Below, in pieces: positions 33,601 to 45,600 of a stretch of DNA of 64,000 nucleotides. The DNA is from Sorghum bicolor. Taxonomy: Eukaryota > Streptophyta > Magnoliopsida > Poales > Poaceae. Within the stretch, counting starts at the first letter, position 1; each line of letters opens with the position of its first letter. The translations under genes and the position numbers were made by a program. The notes under the pieces were generated by a model. The model was not told the origin of the DNA. It saw only the letters and a list, made by a program, of their open reading frames with translations, and did not search any database. Location: contig NC_012873.2 in assembly GCF_000003195.3 (NCBI RefSeq), forward strand, positions 66,907,615 through 66,971,614, read 5' to 3'.

Positions 33601-36600
33601 GAGGACGATTTTATATTATTAGGGCCATTCCTCTAAAGTATAATGATTCAGTTTCTACCAAATTTCTTTACTGATTTTGTTGACCTTCTACTTGTCCAAT
33701 TCTGTTTAATTTTAAGAGAACCAGTTAGTTTCCAGCCAGGTCATATGTTCCTCGGTTCCTCCTGAAAGTTGTTTGCTCAGTGATAGGCCAGTAACCGGTA
33801 TGACCAGCATGTGTCAATTGTCTAGTATGGTGATACTGTGTCACAAATAGCAGTACTTGATAATAACATATATTGCACAGCATGTTTCTCCTTGAAAACA
33901 AATCTAGAAATACCTATGTTCTGCATGTAAAATCTCAAAACGGGCTCTTTCAGATGTCCTTTCACGAACAGACATCGATGATGAGATCAACATGGCAATG
34001 TCGCTGTAGAATTGGCTGCAAAGTACATAGATTAGGATTTATAAAAAACAAAAGGATGTGACATCGTATTTTATTCTTATCATTCAAGATAAGTGTTCCT
34101 TCGAGACCAAATTATTTCTGTATAGCAAAAATAGGGACCAAATAGTTGACTACATAGGAACATAGAGTGTAGTAAAGTCAGGTATGTAGAACTGATACTA
34201 TTTAAAAATACACCAAATCAGACTAGTCCATACGTGCAGCTATTAAAGGTTTACAAGGTAATGGACTATAGCATGCCTGATACTTACCTTGTCAGGTCAT
34301 CAGGGTCAACACCAGCAAACTCAACCTCTTCAATTATTTCAAATATGTATTTTGTTCTCAAATCATACTCGATAGACTCAAGGAGACCTAAGTCATTGGC
34401 TAGAAATGATTCTCCTTCATTCATAATAAAAACCTGAAAGTTACAACATAATGTAAGTACTAACTTCATGAGCTGCTTTAGAAATCAGCTAATATGAACC
34501 TTGTGACTAAATTAATTATTATCTTGAGCACAAAAGTCAATATAATCAAATAATGTATCACTAGTAAACTGTTTTTTCTTTTTTTCCCCCACGAAGACAC
34601 GAGAACTGAACTGCACCAAGAATTATGAGCCATTAAGCTCATTTAGAAAAGAACCGTAAAGCTTACCTGTCCATTGGTGATCACAGCATTACTAGCAATA
34701 ATAATAATAAATAATGGCATATTGCTAGTCACCATGAATTATGGGCCATTAAGCTGATTTAGACAAGAACCATAAAGCTTACCCGTCCATTGGTGATCAC
34801 AGCATTACTACCAAACACAAGCCCCAATTGCCCAAATAAGAAGTCAGATAACTGCACGAATAAAGAAACAAATGTTACAGTTTTACGAATAAAGAAACAA
34901 ATGTTACAGTTCTGAGAAAAAATGACAAGAAACCGAGAGAAAATTAGGAAAACACTAGAAAAAAAAGCTGAAATATTAGGCAAACTGTCTGGTGAGTGAA
35001 AAGGCAATATGAATTTGGTTAATACAGCTAATATATGAATTACGCTTACTTAAGAGAGAACTTGCAAAGGGAGGGAAAACTCAGACACAGAACTACAGAC
35101 CTTATCAATCCCTTTGAGAACTGTATCAGCAGAGAAACTTTTGAACCATGCTTTGTAGTCATCAACAGGCAAAGCAGTTTCAGCAGCTAAGGTATAGACC
35201 TTTTCCATCATATTTCTAGTCCAATCGTCAGCAACAGATGAGGCAGGCAAAGGTTGGGCTTCATAAAATTTCAAGAGTCCATGCAGGAAGACCAATACCT
35301 TTTCTTTATAGCTATCACAAGAAAACTACTAGATTAGATTATAAAAACTAAGTATGAATTATGAAATGTTAAGAACATAAACAATTGTCTGTAAAGTGCA
35401 GCCCTTCTCCTGGGGTCTACGAGGATCAAACCTGAAAGAATAAATAGTTCTATCGAAGATATCTTTCAGAAGTAAAATAGGTGATGAACCACCAGTGTGG
35501 ACATAAAGTAGCAGACCAACACGAGCTCTATCAGATCCATCCATCTGTATGGCAAAAAGCAAGATAATGTCAACAGAAACATCATGAATAGCACATTAAA
35601 TAGGTACCAAAGACATCTGCTGCAACTACCAGGTAACGTATGGCCTCAGAAAGCAATTTTGTTCCAACTTTTGATGAAAGATCAATAGCAAGTAGATGAG
35701 TAATAGGTTTTGCATCATCTGTAGCTGCAGACAAATTCAACAGCTATATGTGAACAGCAATAATCTTTACAACGGATGACATGATACAAAAAAGAGTTAT
35801 AAGAAGCATACTTCCAGGAGACTGTAAGTACTTCATGTCATTAAATACAGAGCTGTCCTGATGATATGATGCAAAGAGCGAAACAAATTTCTTCTCTGCA
35901 CTGTTGCCAGTAATCTGAAGGAAAATAACATCATTATTGGAGTGAAAATAAGTGGACTGCACTTTTCAGATGTTTGTACTTACTGATGGGTTGTACCGCT
36001 TGTAGCTATTTTCTGACAAAAACTTCTCTAAAACATCTGTATGGGACTGGATATGCCCATAATAAACTTGTTCTTGAATCCTAGGAAGCTCATCATTCAT
36101 AGCATTCATGGTTGCTTCCTTTGAGGAGTATAAATGATAGAAAAAAATGGCACATATCAGTAGTTTCTTCAAAAGATCTTATGTACTTTCCTTATTGATA
36201 CCAAGAAAACCAATCAGTTGCTATTTTAAATTTAAACATTCATAAGCCTGATGCTTCTCGATTTTTTAAACTTGAATTTGGATAAGTAATTATACCTCAT
36301 TGATTTATTAACCTTGAATTTGGATAAGTAACTATACCTCACTGGCTTCATGGACAAATCCATTCATCAATAGACAACACTGGAGTTTATACAACCCAAG
36401 CTTGTGAACAAAACGAGAACTTTCTTCAGCCTCCTGCTTATACACGTTCTCTTTTTGCAACTTTAGCAGCACATCTTGTGGATGAGATTTAGCGTTTGAC
36501 CTGAATGTTGCCGAAAACAAGAATGAAAAAATAATAACATGCTAGGTCAGTAATCTCCAACAACATGCTTCCTCTGTTACGATTATAGGTCACTTTCATC

Positions 36601-39600
36601 TTTTTCCTAAGTCAAACTTCTCTAACTTTGACTAAGTTTTTATAAAAAATATATTAACAGCTACAGGTTCACATAAATGCACTACCAAGACATATTTCAT
36701 AGAGAATTTAATGAAACTAATTTGATGTTGTAGAGGATGGTGCATTTTTCTAAAAACCTTGCAAAGTTATAAAAGTGACTTATGACAAAGCTAAAGTGAC
36801 CTATACTTAGGAACACAAGCAGTATAGTTCAGTAAACATGCTTACAATAGTGATTCAACAAATGCCCCTTCAACTTGATGAGCTTCCACAAGCTCTTCAT
36901 TGTAGTCATCTTCACCATTCCTTGATTTATGTATCTGTGAAAGATAGCAATAATACAAAGTTTCAGAACAAAAACAAGCAGTGACTAATAAGTAATAACT
37001 AATGTGGCGCATAGCTAATATCTCCAAAACTCGCGCGGGCATGAAAAGCTGGAGGGGACATGCAGTTTTGAGAAAAAGCTAACAGCATAATGCAATGAAC
37101 TGGTTTGTTTTTTTATTATGAAAGAACGATAACATGGTTCCATGACCAAAATGACACTATTCTAATTTGAAGTCTACAGCTTTTATGGCAAGTGGAGCCG
37201 ACCCAGGGGCCCACGCGGTACTGTCAAAATTGCTAAATAAACAGATCTGTATTCGTGCCAAATTTCTAAACTAACCTGGTACTCTCAAACAAAAAACACA
37301 TAGCTAGTTAATTAGCTGTTTAGTTGGATTCATAGATCAAAATATCCACCAATAATATTTTGAAACAAATAAATAAGGGAAATAAAATAGGGCGTGATTA
37401 GGTATATTAAGGGTTAGCTAGGAAAGTTCAGCTAAAAATGGTGAATTGACAATAATTTGGGCAAAAATTAGTCCCAAGCTGCCAAACAATCATGCCAGCA
37501 TTTATGGAACAACTATAAAAAAATTTAATTTTCATTTTTTAGTGAAAAATAAATGAGAAAGGTGCCAGTTCATCAACAGTAGGCATGCTGACACCTCATG
37601 TACATGAGAATTTTTTGACCTGGCAGTTAAGCTGAAAGAGATGAGTGAATATGCAGTAACTTGTTTAATCCTTCTATTCAGAGTAAAACTGAATGCCTCA
37701 CACATGTCATTTAATATTCAGAAGGGAAAAATACTGCCGCAAAGATAAGAATCTTATGCTAAAACCAAACTTACTTCTGTCTAAAAATCAATTTTACAGG
37801 CAACAAATTTATATAGATTACAGAACTATTGAGCATAGAAAAATCAAAATAACCTGATAGATATGTACATTAGGAAAGTGTATATTAGGCAAGGCTATAT
37901 TTAGTACATACACTTTCCTAATGTACATATCTATCATAACCAACCACGCAAAATCTTATCAGCAGCTAGAAATTATCTTTAAGGATTGGCTCTTTATCTC
38001 AATTATAACCGGAAACTCGGTTCACTCACATTGCTGAGAAATTGGAATGCCAACTGTGTTGAGTATGTTTCTTTGATGTACAAGAAAAGCCTTGTTATCT
38101 GGATATATATAGAGTAAAAGTTAGCAAAGATAGCACATAAGTGTCTTTAATAATAGCACAAAAGTATCTAATCAATTTTATGTTGGTCCAATTTTGTACA
38201 ATAAAACCTACTATGCTAGAGGGCATGATTCCTAAAAAAATAAAAACAGACATCTTGATGATGACATGGAGGAAATGTGGATGTACACTCTGATCATTAT
38301 TTCATATACCTAAAACACATTAGTAGGCACGGAAAGAAGGTAAACAATCAACCGCAGCATAAGGTGGTTTTATTATGATATAATATAGAGCGAGTTACAT
38401 GTTTCATTTATCAAAGCAAAGAACTCAAGAAATTGCAGCAACAATACAAATATTAGAAATGATTACCAAAATGGAAGTGTCTTCTCCATTATTTGTAGGA
38501 GTGCCATCACTTTCTTCAATGACATTGATGAATCTTGAAGAATACATTATGATACCAAACCTTATAGGGACACCATCTTGATATAGAGATAGGATCATGT
38601 CAATGGTCTGTATAGTTTTAAGAGAAAACCGAAATAGATACTGAATGTCAGTAAACAGTAGTAGTGCAGGCAAACAAAGAGCTGGAACTTAAAAACTGTA
38701 AGCAAGAGACTAGCCTCTGCACCGCAGGCTGAAGCAGGATCAAGCACATAAACAGAGTGGAATAGATTTTTACGGATGTACCGCATCTGACCAGGGAAGA
38801 CCGGCATCAAGAGCTACAAAGGAAAAGGGGGAGAGACCATCGTTGAAATTACACAAGGTAAAACTGGTTGTAGTTGTGTGATACAACATGGCCAGGGAAT
38901 ACAGAAAAAGAAAAACCAGTAGCCAAGTAGATTGAGCAGCATATACACAAGAAAAACTAATCTGCCAACTTTGATAGGGATAGCAAACAAGGAAATAAGT
39001 ATATGACCATGCTTCTCTCCAGCGTTTTTTTTATAAAAAGTATATGATCATGCAAACTAAAAAAACTGATATTAGAGTGAAACAATATCATATCAATAAT
39101 ACAAGTCTAATTAATACATGCAAGCCTATCAAGAACAAATATACAGAGAAATCAATTTACACTTCTTGTTAATGGAAAGGTGAGGATATAATACTTAATT
39201 CGATACGGGCCTAAAGGCAACATATATTGCAATTCCTTATTTTCATGGCAAAGCAAAGCAAAATTCAAATGATAATTTCTGCTCAATGACACCAAGAAAT
39301 TGAGAAGAGAACAAAACCTCCTGGATGTTGCTTCTCCATCTTCTATACATGTCATCTTCCTCCAAGTTATTAAGGCAATGCACATGAGAAGACCGGAAGT
39401 CCACACGGAAAGAATTAGATTCTGCTGGTGGAGGAGCTGACAGGATCTTGTGGGCAGCACTTTGAGGCAACTTGTAAACATTAGACATCATTTAGAAAAT
39501 AACTCACAACAACAAAGTGAAAATACATATCAAATACTAGAAAGAATGATAGAATTTCAGAAAATTCAGGAGTAATGCAATCTCATGCTCAGATGACAAA

Positions 39601-42600
39601 ATATGCTACATTCAATTTTTACCAAAACCATGCATGCTGTATATCAATATGATTTGACTTAGGAGAGTTTATTTATTTTTACAGGACTTGATCCTGCACT
39701 TCTGTGTTTTTTATCATTAAAAACAAATATGATAGCCAATGGCACCATTTGGAAAAGGACAAATAAACATTTCAAATCCTAACTACAGAACAGAAATGCT
39801 GTTTAGCCTTTTACAAATAAAATGTACTTAGTCATATTAATATTTTCAGAATTCAAGTTAGTTACTACGCCAAATGTTGCATTGTCAAACCAAAACAATT
39901 GTAAGTATTTAAAGGCACCAAGGCAGAGTTCATATGGCAAAAAAGCTATAAGATGACAAAAGGGCAAAAGGCATATTATTAAAGTTTTAAACATGTAAGC
40001 TAAATAGTAGCATCAGAATATAGAGCTCTGGAAGAAGCATTGATGCATTAAAAAAGCTGGAGTGGGACAAAAATGGTCCTCTGAACATATTTCTTGAACT
40101 TCACCTTTAACCGGACGAACTGATCAGCAAGGGATAATTCTCCATGGACCATATCCATTAACCTGTCGAATACACCATAACAAAATGTCTACTTTAGTTA
40201 TCACATGATTGGACAGTAAAATTTATGTTCATTTTTAGCGAATCAGCTACTGAAATCTCAAAAGAAGATGAAAACACAACATATCTGCAAATACAGAACT
40301 GTGTGCCTGGTAGCATATCTTATCAGGACAGAGGTACAAGGACGATGGAAGGACGTTCAGCACCTGCTGCTTTCTTACGTCTTCGCAAAGCAATTACGGT
40401 TCACTTTCCTCCTCTCGATTGGACTCCATGATCTAGCACCACAGGTGGGAGAAATATCCTTTGGCAGGCAAGGATAAGCAATGAGGTAGATGGTATGGCC
40501 AGAAAGGGACTTAGGGGCTTGGTCCATTTGGAACCAGAGGAGCCACTGTGTTTTCGATGGAGCATCGCTCAACTTAGCTAGAGCAATCCTGCTCGCTAAG
40601 AAGGATTGAGATCTGGCCGGGGCCTGGGGTATTTCTTACCTCGTGGCTGTAACACCCCAAAATTTGCAATTTTCCAAAATAGGATAAATTGTTAACTTGT
40701 GTATTTTTGTGCCCATGAAATATAGGAAAAATAATATTTTTCTTTAAATTAAAATTTACCATAGGATCTAGCAACTTGTTTGAGCATGCATGCCTTTGCA
40801 TTGGATTTATTGTGATGAGTGGTTTTGACTAAAGTTTAAAAGGAATTCAAATTTTGTTTTGAAATGTGTTTTGTTTTAAAAGAAAAAGGGAAACAGAATT
40901 TAGAAAATGGAAAAGAATTCCCTCTCTCCCTCCCTGTCTCGGGCTCGGCCCATTCCTCTTTCCTCCCCCCGGCCTGCCTGCCCCCTTTCCCCTTTCTTCT
41001 TGTTTCGGCCCAGCCAGCGCTCGCACGGCCCACCTCGTGGCCCAGGAGGACAGCCAGCGCGCGCCTCCTCTCCCCTTCGCCGCAGTGGCTGACAAGGCGG
41101 TCCCGCGCGCTGTGCCACTGCCAGGCGGGACCCACCTGTCGGACCCGTCTTCTACCCAGTGTCCGAGCCGGACACGAGCCGCAACGGAATCCCGCGCGCG
41201 ATTCGCGCGAGGAGTCCCGATTTCGCCCGGTTTCCGTCCTTTAAATACCGACCCGCAGCTCCGCTAGCCCCTCAATCTATCCCGAGCCGCAGCCACCGCG
41301 TCGAGTTCGCCAAAGCCGCCGCCAAGATCCGCGCCGTGACCCAATCCGCCGCTGCAGTGCGTCCCGAGCCGCGTGAGCAGCTTGCCGGTCTTCCCGCTAC
41401 GTTTGCAAAGTCGCCGGAACCTTCTTTACCCGATTTCGTGCTTTCGGTGCCTCACTAACCCTCGCCGGATTTCTCTCCAGGGTCGCCGTCCGCCGTTTGT
41501 CGTCGCGTGCCCGAGCCGGCCTTTCTTCGTTGCGGTTCTTGCCTCAGGTGAGTTCGCGACAAGCTCCTGAGTGTCCCGGTGTATTCGCTTTGCTCCCTAC
41601 CGTTTCCTAGCCCCGGCACGGCCAACTCCGGCCAAGTCCGGCCATGGAGCCGCCGCGGCCGACCTCAACTCCGGCCGGCCGACTCCATCCCCCCTGCGAT
41701 CTAATCTAGGCCCTTGATTCGCAATCCGACGGCTCAAATCAAAAGATACCCCTTCGGCCGCCAAATTTGCAGAAAACCCCCCGTGCTTTTTAAAGAGTCA
41801 ACCTGCAGTCCTTTGCGGATTTCCAGAATGTGTTTTCTAACTCCGAAAGCGTATTCCCGTTCGCGCAGATTCAAAATACGTTTTCAGAAAATTACAAGTT
41901 TGCCACTGGATTTGTTTTACTCATAAAATATTCATCTTAATTCCGTTTTGACCCATTCAAATTGCATTGGTTTTGTATTCAAAAGATCTACATGTTAGTA
42001 ACATTGTTTTCTCAGTTTGAAACTTTTTAATTCCGTGACCCAAATTAATTAATTGTCTTTCTAAAGAAAATCTTAGAAAATTCATATATTCTTCGCTTTA
42101 ACTCCGTTTTGATCCGTTCAAATTTCGTTAGATTCGTTTTTGGGTAATCTATAGATTAGTAGCTCTGTTATACATGCTTCCAACTTTTTAAATCTGAACT
42201 TAGTTTTAATCTATTATTTTATTAAAGGAAATCTTAGGAAAATCATAACTTCTTCGTTATAGCTCCGATTTTCGTGATCTTTACGTCTGTGTGATCGTAG
42301 TGCGATGTAGATTTGTTTTATAAACTTTTCATCTTATTTTCTACTGTTGGTGTATTGTTCTAATTATATGTTTGTTTGCTTTGTATGATTGTCTCTGGAT
42401 GATTGATGTTGATGTGATGACTAAGTTTAGTCGGTGAGCGTTTACGTGGTGTTCAAGAAGCAGTTTGTGGAAGGTTTGGAACTAAAAGAAGGATCTGAGT
42501 TTCAAGGCAAGTATAGCATGGGATCATCCTTGTTTCCTAATAACTTTAATCACACAATTCATATTGCATGTGTCTCCTTGATAAGGATTTCCTAGTATTG

Positions 42601-45600
42601 ATCTTATACCTTGTCACCTATGGTTTTGCATTGGGTAGCTTATGCTAGTGCTCCACTAAACCATGATCTTGTAATTTGATTAATGGAATATGCAATAAAC
42701 ATTAAAAGAGGACTTTTTAGCAACTTTGGAAAAGAGGGCTGGAGCATTGGGCTATCTTATGTTATGGTGCTCTGGTTTCTCTCCATAAGGACTTATCTGT
42801 ATCTGACCATCCGGGACATACAGTACAACTGTGAGGGCTACATGGCTCTGGCTTTAGCTCAGTATGAGGACCTTTTCTAGCTTGTTAGTGGTTACCCTTG
42901 TGGCGCAAGTGGGGGATAGCAGACCGTGGATTCCTGCGGGTGAGTCACACGGACTGACTAACGAAACCTAGCGGCCCTAACTTGTTAGACGAACCTTTGA
43001 AAGGCTTCATAGTGAACCCTGCCGGCCTCCCTAGGAAGGGGGTTTAGAGACTCATGCCCTCGGGTAAAAGGGTAAATCACGACTCACAGTGAAAGTGTAT
43101 AACCTCTGCAGAGTGTAAAACTGATATATCAGCCGTGCTCACGGTCACGAGCGGCCTTGGACCAATACAGAATAAATGATCACTAATGGCAAAACATTAA
43201 TGTTATTATTGTTAATATGTTGTTTATGCTATTCTTTATTCATTTTACCTGATCATGAGTTTACTTTGGGATTTGACAACTTGATGCTATTCATATGCTA
43301 AAATTGTGACAACTAAAAGCTACATGCAGTTCAACCAGTGTCTAGCCTTTGAGCCTCATGAACCCTATGTTATTCTTGCTGAGTACGAGATGTACTTACG
43401 CTTGCCTTTACATTTTATTTGGATAAAAATCCCGGATGGGTACCAGCTTGCAAGTTGGAGAAGAGTTTAGGCTTGTGCTCAACCAGTCAGTTGTCCCTGT
43501 GGATTTGGAGCTTTTCACCTGAAGAACGGAGTGTCTTTCCGCTGTTTGCTATCTAAGGTTATATCTTTTATGCTAAGTTCGTTATATATATAAGCATTGT
43601 CTATTGATATTACCCCTATTTGTGGCTATATGAGAGATTTGACTTCCTGGGCTCACATATGGTGTGTATCTGGTTTTGTTCTTAAAACCGGGTGCTACAG
43701 TGGCCAATGCGATGGAGTCCAACGTGTTTGTGTGGTAGAGTTGTTGTCTGTCTAGGAAAAGGTAAAATTGTAAGGTTTTCTTGAGTGGGTATGGGTAGGT
43801 ATGTGTTGTAAGGGCCCTTACACCTTTTTCTTATTATACAATACTCCCTCCGTCTAAGGATAGAAACCACAACTGCCTTCTGTGAGCAGACCAAGAAAAA
43901 TTTTAATTTCTGATCTCTCCCACGATTGATACTTTGGTTCCTGTAGCATGCATATGGAGACCAGCGCTCAATTAAATGCTAAGTGCATGCTAACCAGTCC
44001 CCAACAGAGAGAGAAAGAGAGTAACTTGCATGCGCGTGACTAGGAAGGTGAGAAACCGTGCAGGTGCAGTAAATATTGCATGGCTGCATGCGTGTGACCT
44101 AGAGGATTAAAGAGCAGTGCCTTGTATCCTAGGACACTAGAAAAAAACAGTTGCGCCTTCTATCCTGAGACAGAGGGAGTAATACACAGCTCTGCTGAAT
44201 GTTCGAGAGATGGTGAAGACTACCTTGACAACGAGCAAAGGATACAGAGCTAAAGAAATGTAAGAAGCTGGGGGAGAGAAAAGGTGAACAAATTGACAAG
44301 AGCTATCATACATACTTTACTAAAAAAATCAACAAATCCTCCTGAATGAATTAACAGAAATTTGGAGAAAATTATAAGGAACTTTTGTTCCATCATTTCT
44401 CAACAACAGTTCTGAGTACTCAGCTGGTTGGGTGTATGTTATTTCCATTTGGTTTGGCTGTGAACTTGTGGGCCGAGGTTTGGGTATGTTGCATTTCCCA
44501 TTAAAAGAGACAATATAATATCATTTTCCAATATTCTTCTTACATTATAAGACTAGAATCGCCAGAATTGTGATAATTCATTAGTGGCCGCATAGCCTCT
44601 AACGGAAAGCAGCGTGGAATCACTAGCCAGGTGTTTAAGGGCGCACTGACTTGAGTCTATTTTGGTATGCCCAAGGCAAGAAGCAAATAGCTAAGGTGCT
44701 CTTGCCAAGCAAAGGTAAAACAAAGAGTAAAAATAAGAAACAACACTATCCAGGAAATAAGGTAGAACATACAGGTAAAGATCAAGATCCTCAATATTGA
44801 TCAAAGCACCATTCAAAGCCATCAATGACTTGCCAGGTGGAACCATCCGCTGATTTGCAATAATTTCATCTTTGATGGAATCGTCAAGCTGTACAAGCAT
44901 GATATTGTTGTAAGTAACAGCTGAATCCACTTCATACTTTGGATGAATGTATTGGAAATAAAGTATAGAAACAAAGGCATGTTTTAAAGTGAGAAAGATG
45001 TAAATGTACCTTCATTCGTGATAGAGAAGAAACTATACTTGGGAAATTTTGATTGATTTCCTGCATTGACTGTAAAGGGTCGGATGCTTGAACGATCCGC
45101 TGTGCTGTCTGATGACCCAGATCTGCAGTATGAAGCATACCATAAATGAAAAAGGTGTTTCAATAATACAAAAGTGCACTCACAGCTTTCCATACAAAAA
45201 ATGATGCATTGCTGTTGGACAAAACAAAATATGACATAAATCTGAGGAACACCTATCAATGTATGGCAAGTAGGCAACAATACCTTTGAGTTCCCAGACT
45301 TCAAGTGTATCAGACACTGTCGAGGATAATAGATAATCTCTGAAGGCCATAATCTCAGCATTTAGCTCTGGCTTGCGTTCCTAGAAATCAATAGAACATA
45401 GAAATAATATTAACACTTCTTTATTTATGCATCACAGAGCTTGTGTTCCTAGACTCAATAGAGCATAGAAAATCTCTGAATTGAACGAACCAAAATCTTC
45501 GAAAATATAAACCCTCTGACTTCTTGACTGAGGTCCTCTGTCTTAGGATCTTCTAGAGGAACACCTGGAAAGGAAAGAAATAAAAGGGCTTAATTGGTGG

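Noticed and set aside
40864..41267. Frames of 126 and 133 codons inside intron 8
   Set aside because: They lie in the GC-rich part of the solo LTR and overlap on both strands without a domain.
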